From Hydrogenothermus sp964516095 (GTDB taxonomy: Bacteria > Aquificota > Aquificia > Aquificales > Hydrogenothermaceae), in assembly GCA_964516095.1 (NCBI GenBank), contig CAZEYS010000009.1, positions 1 through 35,662 on the forward strand: a stretch of DNA of 35,662 bases, written 5' to 3'. The notes under the pieces were generated by a model. It saw only the letters and a list, made by a program, of their open reading frames with translations. It was not told the origin of the DNA and searched no databases. Shown here piece after piece: positions 8,332 to 16,117 of the stretch (the first letter of the stretch is position 1; every line of letters starts with the position of its first letter). The position numbers and the translations under genes were made by a program.

Positions 8332-8727
8332 TTACCATCCTCTAAATACTGCATGGCATCCATTACATCTATCTAATAGTTTTGCGAAATGCTCTGAAGC
8401 TTTCCCTTTATTTCCCTCTTTTATATATTCTTCAATTAAACCTGCTTCTTTTCTTACAAGTTTATCAAACTCTAAAACAAATTTTTTAAAAGCTGGAGTT
8501 CTCCTTTCTTTTTTAACGTATTTAAAAATATCTTTTGATATATCTGGATGATTTTTTATATCTCTTGCACCTTCTATAACAAGCTGGTTCTTATCTCTGA
8601 GAAATCCTTTTAAAATTTTTACAGTGTCTGCTTCCATCTGCCTCATAATATCGGGAATGCTGTCTGCAAAAGCTGAAGTTGATATAAATATTCCTAAAGA
8701 TAGGATAGTCACATACTTTTTTATCAT
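8332..8727 (-). CDS. Class II-type (cytochrome c'-like) periplasmic cytochrome c
   Basis: 131 residues. A signal peptide occupies about 1-22 (ending TSAFADS). The mature part is all-helical and charged. A single heme-binding CNGCH lies eight or nine residues from the C-terminus (RCNGCHAVFRGW). A C-terminal CxxCH on a four-helix bundle is the layout of cytochrome c' and cytochrome c-556 (class II). The role could be electron transfer, or gas binding if the sixth ligand is absent; sequence cannot decide. It is wedged between leuA (ATGA overlap) and cimA (2-base gap), so it must be co-transcribed with amino-acid genes. Confidence 0.8.
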   Translation of the reverse strand: MIKKYVTILSLGIFISTSAFADSIPDIMRQMEADTVKILKGFLRDKNQLVIEGARDIKNHPDISKDIFKYVKKERRTPAFKKFVLEFDKLVRKEAGLIEEYIKEGNKGKASEHFAKLLDRCNGCHAVFRGW

Positions 8728-10268
8728 ATTCCTTCTCCTATTCTTTGTTTTGCAAATGCTTTTCGTGCTTTATATCTATTGTAAGCATCTAAATAAGCTT
8801 TAACACTTGCTTCGATTATATCTGTCGATACACCTTTACCAGAAACTTCTTCATCTTCAAATGAAACTATAAGTCTTACTTCACCCATTGCGTCTTTTCC
8901 ATAACTTAAAGACCTTATTGTGTAGTCTTTTAAGCGACTTTTTACATTTAAAGCCTTTTCAACTGCTTTTAATGCACTGTCTACTGGCCCATCTCCATAA
9001 GCTGTTGATATTACCTCATTCCCATCTATAAATAATTTAACAGTAGCAGTTGGAATTGCACTATTTCCACTTACAGTTTGAAACTGTAAAAGTTTGACTT
9101 CCTCATAAGATTTAAATAACTCATCAAATATCAGAGCTTCTATATCTTCATCAAATACTTCTTTTTTCTTGTCAGCAAGTTCTTTAAACTTAACAAATAA
9201 TTTATCTATTTCTTCTTCTGATAAATTTTTATATCCAAGTTCTTCAAGTCTAGTTTTAAATGCGTGTCTTCCAGAATGTTTTCCAAGTACTATTTTAGAA
9301 GAAGGAACGCCTACATCCTCTGCTCTCATTATTTCATAAGTTTCTCTTTTTGCAAGAAGTCCATGCTGGTGAATACCAGCTTCATGGGCAAAAGCATTGT
9401 CTCCAACTATTGCTTTGTTTGGTTGAACAAAACTTCCTGTTAATCTACAAAGGAGTCTACTGGTTTTATATATCTCTTTAGTATTTATGTCTGTGTATAT
9501 ATCATTAAAGTAATCTTTCCTTACTTTTACAGCCATTACAACTTCTTCTAATGCTGCATTACCTGCTCTTTCACCAATTCCATTTATTGTTGCATGAACT
9601 TGCCCTGCTCCTTTTTTTACAGCTGTCAATGAATTTGCAACAGCAAGACCAAGGTCGTTATGACAGTGAACAGAAATTATAGCTTTATCTATATTAGGAA
9701 CATTATTTTTTATATCTTCTATCAGTTGTCCAAATTCTTCTGGTACAGCGTATCCAACAGTATCTGGTATATTTACAGTTTTTGCTCCTGCAGCAATTAC
9801 TGCCTCAATTACTCTATATAAAAACTCTTTTTCAGAGCGAACTGCATCTTCTGCTGAGAATTCAACATCGTCTGTAAAATTTCTTGCAAATTGTACTGCA
9901 TCAACTGCTCTTTCCAATACTTGTTCTGGGGTCATTCTCAATTTATATTCCATATGAATAGGAGAAGTTGCTATAAAGGTATGTATTCTTTTTCTTTCTG
10001 CTGGAGCTAATGCTTCACCTGCTTTTTCTATATCTGAATGTAAAGCTCTTGCTAAAGAGCATACAGCAGAATTTTTTATGACTTTAGCAACTTCATTTAC
10101 AGCTTCAAAATCACCTTTAGAAGCTGCTGCAAAACCTGCTTCTATTACATCAACTCCTAACTTTTCTAATTGTTTAGCCATTGTAATCTTTTCTTCTACA
10201 GTCATTGAAAAGCCTGGAGCCTGTTCGCCGTCTCGCAATGTTGTATCAAATATGATTAATTTTCTCAT
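8724..10268 (-). CDS. leuA: 2-isopropylmalate synthase
   Basis: First committed step of leucine synthesis: 2-oxoisovalerate plus acetyl-CoA gives 2-isopropylmalate. The N-terminal TIM barrel has DTTLRDGEQAPGFSM, SVHCHNDLGLAVANS (metal histidines) and INGIGERAGNA. A C-terminal LeuA allosteric domain (about 390-514) has the NSAIPTATVKLF and YGDGPVDSALKAVEKAL patterns, so leucine feedback is expected. The start is the ATG at 10268, with GGAGG five bases upstream; an in-frame TTG four codons earlier has no site. Only leuD of the remaining leu genes is in the window, about 5 kb upstream in the same run. Confidence 0.96.
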   Translation of the reverse strand: MRKLIIFDTTLRDGEQAPGFSMTVEEKITMAKQLEKLGVDVIEAGFAAASKGDFEAVNEVAKVIKNSAVCSLARALHSDIEKAGEALAPAERKRIHTFIATSPIHMEYKLRMTPEQVLERAVDAVQFARNFTDDVEFSAEDAVRSEKEFLYRVIEAVIAAGAKTVNIPDTVGYAVPEEFGQLIEDIKNNVPNIDKAIISVHCHNDLGLAVANSLTAVKKGAGQVHATINGIGERAGNAALEEVVMAVKVRKDYFNDIYTDINTKEIYKTSRLLCRLTGSFVQPNKAIVGDNAFAHEAGIHQHGLLAKRETYEIMRAEDVGVPSSKIVLGKHSGRHAFKTRLEELGYKNLSEEEIDKLFVKFKELADKKKEVFDEDIEALIFDELFKSYEEVKLLQFQTVSGNSAIPTATVKLFIDGNEVISTAYGDGPVDSALKAVEKALNVKSRLKDYTIRSLSYGKDAMGEVRLIVSFEDEEVSGKGVSTDIIEASVKAYLDAYNRYKARKAFAKQRIGEGI

Positions 10269-10319
10269 TATGACCTCCAATAACTTATCAGTAATAGTTA
10301 CTAATTAAATTAATAACTT

Positions 10320-10850
10320 TTAATCGGCAATGCAATATATTTCTTTTAAATTTCTCCCTTCTTCTGCCCAGTCAAGTCCATATCCAATAACAAACTTATC
10401 TGGTATTTCAAAACCTATATAATCTGCATCAAAATCCACTTCTCTCCTTTCTTTTTTATCTAAAAGAACACATGTTTTTATTGAGTTAGGGTTTCTTTGA
10501 CTTAAAGCTTCTACAAGGGCTTTCAATGTTCTGCCTGTATCTATTATGTCATCCACTATAAGAATATCCTTTCCTTGTATATCCTGTGTAATGTCCTTAA
10601 CAAAAATCACTTCACCTGAGCTTTCCATACTTGTATGATAGGATGAAACCTGCATAAAGTCTATATATACTTTGGTTTTAAGCTCTCTAACTAAATCAGA
10701 AAAAAATATAAAAGAGCCTTTTAGAATACCTATAGCCAGTATCTGTCTATTTTTAAAATCTTCATCTATTTGCTTAGCTATCTCTTTTATTCTTTTTTTT
10801 ATATTTTCTTCCGGTATAAGTAGTTTGAACTCTTTATCTTTTATTTTCAA
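10320..10850 (-). CDS. hpt: Hypoxanthine(-guanine) phosphoribosyltransferase
   Basis: Purine salvage enzyme that joins hypoxanthine or guanine to PRPP. The 176-residue length is typical. The PRPP-binding loop ILIVDDIIDTGRTLKAL (VDDIIDTGRTL) is intact. AIGILKGSFIFFSDLVREL and the C-terminal DKFVIGYGLDWAEEGRNL base-recognition hood are standard Hpt features. An AGAAGG lies about six bases before the ATG. It is separated by short gaps from leuA (about 50 bases) and the pterin dehydratase (38 bases), so it is probably still in the same transcript. Confidence 0.95.
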   Translation of the reverse strand: MKIKDKEFKLLIPEENIKKRIKEIAKQIDEDFKNRQILAIGILKGSFIFFSDLVRELKTKVYIDFMQVSSYHTSMESSGEVIFVKDITQDIQGKDILIVDDIIDTGRTLKALVEALSQRNPNSIKTCVLLDKKERREVDFDADYIGFEIPDKFVIGYGLDWAEEGRNLKEIYCIAD

Positions 10851-10888
10851 CCTTCTTTCGCCCTTTTTAATTTTTATATATTATATTA

Positions 10889-11188
10889 TCAATTTTCAAA
10901 AAAACTGTTTATTTTTGTTGCTAAATCTATATCTGCCTGAGTTATTCCTCCTTCTGAATGTGTTGTTGTGGATATTGTTATTGTTTTTGTCGCTGTGTGA
11001 AAGATTATATCTGGATGATGATTTGTCTGCTGGATGCAGTTAGATATATGTTTTAAAAATGCAGTTATTTTATTCCAGTCTTCAATATAAAAACGTGCTG
11101 ATATACATTTAAACTCTTTTTTCCAGTATTTTAAATTTTCCAGTGCTTTTTGAATTTCTTCTTCATTTAAGACCCTTTTATTTTCCAT
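10889..11188 (-). CDS. Pterin-4a-carbinolamine dehydratase
   Basis: 99-residue PCD/DCoH-family enzyme that dehydrates 4a-hydroxy-tetrahydropterin. Signature residues are present: NHHPDIIFH, then TISTTTHSEGGITQADIDLA, with the active-site histidine pair and the second histidine. GGAGG precedes the ATG by six bases. It overlaps the upstream CDP-alcohol transferase by eleven bases. No phenylalanine hydroxylase is visible in the window, so it may serve another pterin pathway; PCD paralogues linked to molybdopterin are known, but nothing nearby supports that here. Confidence 0.92.
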   Translation of the reverse strand: MENKRVLNEEEIQKALENLKYWKKEFKCISARFYIEDWNKITAFLKHISNCIQQTNHHPDIIFHTATKTITISTTTHSEGGITQADIDLATKINSFFEN

Positions 11189-11765
11189 TTATTTCCTCCT
11201 GCTTAAGCACATAAAGAACTCTCTGTAAAAATGTTATAAAGCTTCCAATAGCAAGCACTATGATTCCTATCTTAATGAAGCCTGTTATTAGTGAAATTAT
11301 CAAAATTATTAATCTTTCTGGTCTCTCAAAGAAACCTACTGTGCATCTTAATCCAAGGCCTTCAGCTCTAGCTCTGGCATAACTAACTAAAAAAGAAAAT
11401 AGTATTGCCATTAATATAAAAGCCAACATAAAATCATCATCTTTGAATACGAAGACTAATGCCGATAGTGGCAAAAAATCTGCAATTCTATCAACTGTAG
11501 AATCTAAAAAAGCACCAAAAGTAGACACCTTACCACTTTTCCTTGCAAGATGGCCATCTAAAGCATCAAAAAAACCTCCAATAGCTAAAAGCACTCCTGC
11601 CCAGAAAAAATGATATGTATAAATAAAATAGGAAGCTATTGCTGTAAACGCCAAGCCACTTAAAGTCAGAATATGAGGAGATATATTTGCTTTCGAGAAT
11701 ATATTAATCAGAGGTATAGTAGCCCTTTCAAAATGAGGTTTTATCTGTTTTACAAACTCACTCAA
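11178..11765 (-). CDS. CDP-alcohol phosphatidyltransferase family membrane protein
   Basis: 195 residues with about five or six membrane helices. The signature DG(x2)AR(x8)G(x3)D(x3)D is complete: DALDGHLARKSGKVSTFGAF followed by LDSTVDRIAD. These residues bind the metal and CDP-diacylglycerol. The acceptor alcohol cannot be told; the FFERPERLIIL segment recalls phosphatidylinositol-phosphate-synthase-like or archaeal-type members more than PgsA. A separate, typical pgsA lies at 29229, so this enzyme probably makes another head group. The start is TTG at 11765, overlapping the trpF stop. Confidence 0.82.
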   Translation of the reverse strand: MSEFVKQIKPHFERATIPLINIFSKANISPHILTLSGLAFTAIASYFIYTYHFFWAGVLLAIGGFFDALDGHLARKSGKVSTFGAFLDSTVDRIADFLPLSALVFVFKDDDFMLAFILMAILFSFLVSYARARAEGLGLRCTVGFFERPERLIILIISLITGFIKIGIIVLAIGSFITFLQRVLYVLKQEEINGK

Positions 11766-12393
11766 TATTTAATTCCTCAAATGCTTTTTTAGAGTTTTTT
11801 ATAAATTTATAAACTTTGTCTAAATCTTTTATACCTGGTCTTACTTCAAGTTTAGATGATGCATCTACACCAAAAGGTTTATATTTTTTTATTAAATCAT
11901 AAACGTTATTTTCTGACAAACCTCCTGAAAGTATGAAATTGTCAGTTAATACCTTTACTTTTTCTATAATTTTTTCTTCTATCTGTTTTCCTGTCCCACC
12001 GTATTCTTTATTGCTATAAGCATCTATTAAAATTTGAAAACCCTCATCAAGAAAAGGCTTAATTTTTTCTATTGATTTTCCATCTTTTAATCTAAATGCT
12101 TTTATAATCTTTTCTTTTGGAAACGATTTAAGAAATTCTATATCTTCATCGCCGTGGAACTGTATTACATCTGCTACTTCAAAAAGTTTATGTATTTCTT
12201 CTTTTTTTGGATTTACTACAACTACAGTAAGTTTAGTATTTTGGGGAATTACCTTTTTAATGCTTTTAATCTTTTCAAAGTTTACATGTCTTTTGCTATG
12301 GGGAAAGTAAACTACTCCTATATGAGTTGCTCCGTAATTTGCTATTTCTTTAGCTTGATTTTCGTCTGTTATACCACAGACTTTGATAAACAT
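11758..12393 (-). CDS. trpF: Phosphoribosylanthranilate isomerase
   Basis: Third step of tryptophan synthesis, an Amadori rearrangement on a single TIM barrel. The N-terminal FIKVCGITDENQAKEI has the catalytic cysteine (C7). VQFHGDED, then FILSGGLSENNV and the phosphate-binding end GVDASSKLEVRPGIKD are all family motifs, with the catalytic aspartate expected in the IDAYS segment (LLIDAYSNKEYGGTGK type). The 211-residue length is normal. Its ATG overlaps the stop of the lipoprotein gene upstream (TAATG). No other trp gene is in the window, as in other thermophiles with scattered trp genes. Confidence 0.95.
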   Translation of the reverse strand: MFIKVCGITDENQAKEIANYGATHIGVVYFPHSKRHVNFEKIKSIKKVIPQNTKLTVVVVNPKKEEIHKLFEVADVIQFHGDEDIEFLKSFPKEKIIKAFRLKDGKSIEKIKPFLDEGFQILIDAYSNKEYGGTGKQIEEKIIEKVKVLTDNFILSGGLSENNVYDLIKKYKPFGVDASSKLEVRPGIKDLDKVYKFIKNSKKAFEELNIE

Positions 12394-12989
12394 TACTTTA
12401 TCCTCTGTATTTTATTCAGTACAATTTTAGCTTTTTTATCTTCATTATCATACAGCTCTATAAACACTTTTTGATTTTTATATTTATACAGTATTTTATA
12501 GTTTTTGTACTTTATCTCAGAAAGTTTACCATTTTTAAATTTATATAAAACATCATCCTTCCTTACAATGAGATAACCATCTTTACACGAATAATTATTT
12601 GCGTCACTTATGTCTATCTTTCCTATAAGGATATCTTTCAATTTTTCAGGAATATCAACGTTTAAAATATTCTTGTAAAGGTCTTTATCCCCGCATTTTT
12701 TTAAATTATTAAAACTAATACAAACATCTTTGTTGTTTTCTTTTATGTATCCAATCTTTTGACCAAATATTGTATACAGAGAAAGAGTGCTCTGGCCTTT
12801 TTTAAACTCACCTTTAAATAATACAGGTATGCCGGCTATATAAACATTGCCAGTCGATTTGTAATATGTAGGTAGTTTTTTCTGATAATCTATGGTTTTT
12901 TGAAAATCCAGAGCACATGTTTGTGTCTTTTTTATACTACACGACGATAGTATCAAAACTACAGCTAAAACAATTAATCTTACTATCAT
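12393..12989 (-). CDS. Outer-membrane lipoprotein, LolB/DUF4292-like
   Basis: 198 residues. A lipoprotein signal ends in LILSSC (Cys17). The mature part is beta-rich: a strand pattern starting STGNVYIAGIPVLFKGEFKK resembles the opening of LolB/DUF4292-type folds, which bind acyl chains of lipoproteins. The assignment rests on size, lipobox, strand pattern and position: in pseudomonads a TPR lipoprotein gene likewise precedes lolB. No sequence motif is decisive. It has four cysteines besides the lipid one, which is unusual for a periplasmic protein of this size. It overlaps the TPR gene by four bases (ATGA) and trpF by one. Confidence 0.55.
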   Translation of the reverse strand: MIVRLIVLAVVLILSSCSIKKTQTCALDFQKTIDYQKKLPTYYKSTGNVYIAGIPVLFKGEFKKGQSTLSLYTIFGQKIGYIKENNKDVCISFNNLKKCGDKDLYKNILNVDIPEKLKDILIGKIDISDANNYSCKDGYLIVRKDDVLYKFKNGKLSEIKYKNYKILYKYKNQKVFIELYDNEDKKAKIVLNKIQRIK

Positions 12990-14656
12990 TTTAGGTTTTT
13001 CAATCTCTGTTTTATTTTTTCTTTTAAACCTTTCTCAGGCTCTTCTTTCATGTTTTTAAGTAAATCTAAAGCTTTTTTGTAGTATTCTTTGGCCTTTTCT
13101 TTTTCCCCTATAGCTTCTAATATTGCACCAAAGTGATATAAAACCACAGGGTCATCTTTGATTTTCTTAATTACTTTTTTCATTATTTCATAAGCTTTTT
13201 TATAATCTCCTTTCTTGTAATATCCCCAAGCAAGACTATCAAGATATGCCGGATTATCTGGGGAGTATTTTAACGCCTTTTTGACAAGCTCAATTCCTTC
13301 ATCTACATTTTCATTTCTTATAATGTATGAATAGCCAAGATAATTTAAAGCATCGCTGAAGTTTGGCCTTATTTCTATTGCCTTTTTAAGAGCTTTTTCA
13401 GCTTCTTTCCATTTCCCAAGTTTGTCTAAATACGTTGCAAGTTTAAAGTAAAGATACTCATCTTTAGGGTTTTCTTCTATAGCTTCCTTTATAGTCTCAA
13501 CAGCCTCTTCTGTATGACCGCTTAAGTCTTCTACATCTGCCATTTCTTCAAGGTATGTGTAGTTCTGTGGATTGTTGATATAGGCTTCTTGAAGTATGTC
13601 TATTGCTTTCTGGTATTTTTTCTCTTTTACAAGTAATGATACAAGTTTATCTATTATTTCTTCATCATCAGGTTTTATTTTTAGTGCCTTTTGATATACT
13701 TCTTCTGCATTTTTATAATCACCAGTAGCTTCATAAGCCATTCCTAAAATCAGTAGTGCATCTGTATCGTTTGGATGTTTTTTTATGTAATCTTTGAGTT
13801 TTGGAATTAGCTGTTTAACTTTATTTATTTTCAGATAAAGGTAAAACTGCTTTAAAAGAACATCTTTTTCAAAAGGATACAGTTTTGCAAGCTTATCTAT
13901 AATTTGTTTTGCCTTCTCATACTGGTCTGTTTCAACATATATTTGAAATAGCCTACTCAAGGCTTGAAAATCATCTGGATTATATTTCAATGCTTGAAGA
14001 TAAACATTTTCTGCCTTTTTATACTCTCCAAGCTGTCTGTATATTTCTCCAAGTAGAACAAATATATCAGGATTTTGTTTTTCTATTGAAAAAGCCTTTT
14101 CTAAGTAATCAGCTGCTTTTTTTAAGTTTCCTTTTAAAATTTCAATTCGTGCAAGTAGATAATAAGCCTGTTCTTTTTGATTGAAATTTGTTTTTATCAC
14201 TTTTTTTAATAAATCTTCTGCATTTTTGAATTTTCCTCTTTTTAAATACATATCTGCAAGATAAAACATAATTTGAGGATTTTCAGGATTCTTTTTTAGT
14301 CCTTCTTCAAGTATTTTTAGAGCTTTACGAAAATTTCCAATTGTATTAAAAACTTTTGCTAAAAATATGTAATCATCAGGTGATTTAAATTTAGATTTAT
14401 AAATCTGAGCGTATTTTTCTGCCTTTTGGATTTTGTTTTCTTTTATCAGGATTTTTATAAGTTCTTTGTACGCTTTTCTTGTATCAGGCATCAGTGATAC
14501 AGTTTTTTCACAGAGCTCCTCTGCGGATTTAAAATCCTTGTTTAAGTAGGCGTATTTACACATTACGTAATAAAAATAAGGATTTTCTTCCCGAGATAGT
14601 GCCCCACAGGACATGTTCACAAGAAAAAATACCAATAGTATCAATACTTTATTCAT
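12986..14656 (-). CDS. Exported tetratricopeptide-repeat protein
   Basis: 556 residues. The N-terminal hydrophobic signal ends near NMSCGALS; a lipid-modified Cys17 is possible, but the lipobox is not canonical. The rest is an array of about twelve or more 34-residue TPR units with the usual G/A-Y-A-P pattern (for example AYYLLARIEILKGNLKKAAD, ALLILGMAYEATGDYKNAEE, ALNYLGYSYI). TPR arrays are protein-binding scaffolds; a role in envelope assembly with the LolB-like partner next door is inference. The ATG overlaps the Usp stop by eight bases. Confidence 0.85.
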   Translation of the reverse strand: MNKVLILLVFFLVNMSCGALSREENPYFYYVMCKYAYLNKDFKSAEELCEKTVSLMPDTRKAYKELIKILIKENKIQKAEKYAQIYKSKFKSPDDYIFLAKVFNTIGNFRKALKILEEGLKKNPENPQIMFYLADMYLKRGKFKNAEDLLKKVIKTNFNQKEQAYYLLARIEILKGNLKKAADYLEKAFSIEKQNPDIFVLLGEIYRQLGEYKKAENVYLQALKYNPDDFQALSRLFQIYVETDQYEKAKQIIDKLAKLYPFEKDVLLKQFYLYLKINKVKQLIPKLKDYIKKHPNDTDALLILGMAYEATGDYKNAEEVYQKALKIKPDDEEIIDKLVSLLVKEKKYQKAIDILQEAYINNPQNYTYLEEMADVEDLSGHTEEAVETIKEAIEENPKDEYLYFKLATYLDKLGKWKEAEKALKKAIEIRPNFSDALNYLGYSYIIRNENVDEGIELVKKALKYSPDNPAYLDSLAWGYYKKGDYKKAYEIMKKVIKKIKDDPVVLYHFGAILEAIGEKEKAKEYYKKALDLLKNMKEEPEKGLKEKIKQRLKNLK

Positions 14657-15536
14657 CAGATTTCCTTACAACTAAAACTGAATTAGGAGCATGTTTTACT
14701 ATTTTCATTGCTGTAGAACCTAAAAATAATCTTTTTAGCTTAGAACTTTTCCTTTTCCCTACCACTGTCAAATCAGGATGGTATTTTTCTATCTCTTCCA
14801 AAATAGCTTCTAAAGGTCTTTCTTCTAATATCTCATAACTGGCTTTAATGCCTTTTTCTTCTAACTCTTTCAAAATCTGTTTTAAGAGCTTTACTTTTTT
14901 ATTCTTAACTGTTTCGTATATGGATTTTATATGTATGACAGATGAATCAGTGTCTGCATGGACTATAAATATTTCTGAATTGAATTTCTCAGCTATATAA
15001 GAGGCTACTTCTAAGGCTTGTTTTGAACTTGGTAAAAAATCATAACCAACAAGTAGTTTTTGTATGTGGTCAATTTTTTTACCTTTTACTACAAGTGTTG
15101 ATGTTGGTGCTTTATTGATAACTTTTTCTGTAACACTTCCAAGTAGTAACTTATCAAGCAGCCCTTTTTTGTGGCTTCCAAGTACAGCTAAATCTACATT
15201 TAATTTTTCAATATTATCTAATATTCCATCTACAATATCTGCAACTTCAACTATGTACTGTACTTCCAATCCTTTTTCTGCTAAGTAAGATGCATACCTT
15301 GAAAGTTTTTCTTCAGCTTCCTTTTTTAAGTCTTTTTCAAGTTCAATTAAAAGCTCTATTTCTGTAGGCTCAATTAAATCTTCAAGTCCTTCGTGGATTA
15401 GAGGAACAGGTCTCTCGACTACAGTTAAGAGATACAGTTTACTATTAAACGTTTTAGCAAAAAGCGCAGCAGAATCTACTACTGCATCAGAAATGTCTGA
15501 GAAATCTACACATGCCAGTATCTTTTCAAAAGGCAT
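14649..15536 (-). CDS. Tandem-domain universal stress protein (UspA family)
   Basis: 295 residues forming two Usp domains. Domain 1 (1-153) begins FEKILACVDFSDISDAVVDS and ends with LGSHKKGLLDKLLLGSVTEK. Domain 2 (about 160-293) begins IQKLLVGYDFLPSSKQALEV and ends VGKRKSSKLKRLFLGSTAMK. Both carry the G-2x-G-9x-G(S/T)-type motif, or a close variant (glycine followed by HKKG or KRKS), so at least domain 1 may bind ATP. The ATG overlaps the leuD stop (TAATG), so it is translated with leuD. The stress signal is unknown. Confidence 0.9.
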   Translation of the reverse strand: MPFEKILACVDFSDISDAVVDSAALFAKTFNSKLYLLTVVERPVPLIHEGLEDLIEPTEIELLIELEKDLKKEAEEKLSRYASYLAEKGLEVQYIVEVADIVDGILDNIEKLNVDLAVLGSHKKGLLDKLLLGSVTEKVINKAPTSTLVVKGKKIDHIQKLLVGYDFLPSSKQALEVASYIAEKFNSEIFIVHADTDSSVIHIKSIYETVKNKKVKLLKQILKELEEKGIKASYEILEERPLEAILEEIEKYHPDLTVVGKRKSSKLKRLFLGSTAMKIVKHAPNSVLVVRKSDE

Positions 15537-16033
15537 TATCGGCCCTCTATTTTAGCCTTCGCATACTCCATTAATCCGCCAGCTTCTTGTATTTTCTTTA
15601 AATCTTCTGGAAGAGGTTTTATTTTGTACTCTTTACCCTTTGTAAGATTTTTTATAATTCCTTTTTCAAGGTCTATTTCCAATTGGTCTCCCTCTTCTGC
15701 TTCTTTTGCAACTTCAGGGGCCTCGATAATGTTCATACCCAGATTTATTGCATTTCTATAAAATATTCTTGCAAAACTTTCAGCTATGATTGCAGAAATT
15801 TCAGCACCCTTTATTGCAAGTGGAGCATGCTCACGGGATGAACCACAACCAAAGTTTTTACCTGCAACTATAATATCCCCAGGTTGGACTTTTTTAGGAA
15901 ATTCAGGGTCTGCATCTTCCATAACATGCTTTGCTAGTTCTTTTGGATCTGTTGTTATAAGATATCTTGCTGGGATTATTTCATCTGTATTTATATCGTC
16001 TCCAAATTTCCATACTTTTCCTTTGATTGACAA
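15536..16033 (-). CDS. leuD: 3-isopropylmalate dehydratase small subunit
   Basis: Swivel-domain subunit of isopropylmalate isomerase, which works with LeuC in leucine synthesis. 165 residues is the length of the LeuD2/archaeal-type small subunit. Motifs: GDDINTDEIIPARYL (11-25), NFGCGSSREHAPLAIKGA for substrate recognition, and SFARIFYRNAINLGMN. The start is TTG at 16033 with GGAGG eight bases upstream. It is the first gene of the long minus-strand run; the partner leuC is not in the window. It could serve homoaconitase-like or citramalate substrates as well, given cimA downstream. Confidence 0.93.
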   Translation of the reverse strand: MSIKGKVWKFGDDINTDEIIPARYLITTDPKELAKHVMEDADPEFPKKVQPGDIIVAGKNFGCGSSREHAPLAIKGAEISAIIAESFARIFYRNAINLGMNIIEAPEVAKEAEEGDQLEIDLEKGIIKNLTKGKEYKIKPLPEDLKKIQEAGGLMEYAKAKIEGR

Positions 16034-16071
16034 ATTTACTTCCTCCGTTAATTATAAAGTATCTGGTTAAA

Positions 16072-16080
16072 ATTATATCA
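16072..16080 (-). promoter_or_regulatory. Extended -10 promoter of the leuD run
   Basis: Minus-strand TGATATAAT (16080-16072) has the extended -10 form TGnTATAAT, placed to give a leader of about 30 bases before the leuD TTG. A second TATAAT nearer the gene would start transcription inside the ribosome-binding site and is less likely. Confidence 0.45.
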
Positions 16081-16117
16081 AAAATAGAAAAGTTATATTA
16101 GTAGATTATTCTAATTA

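Noticed and set aside
8330..8338. ATG at 8338 as the cimA start
   Set aside because: The GAGG abuts this ATG with no spacing; the ATG at 8329 has a proper distance and gives the family N-terminus.
10672..11043. Plus-strand 123-codon frame opposite hpt and the pterin dehydratase
   Set aside because: Leucine-rich shadow of AT-rich genes; spans two real genes on the other strand.
12154..12474. Plus-strand aromatic-rich open frame opposite trpF and the lipoprotein
   Set aside because: Antisense to conserved trpF motifs, with no start signal.
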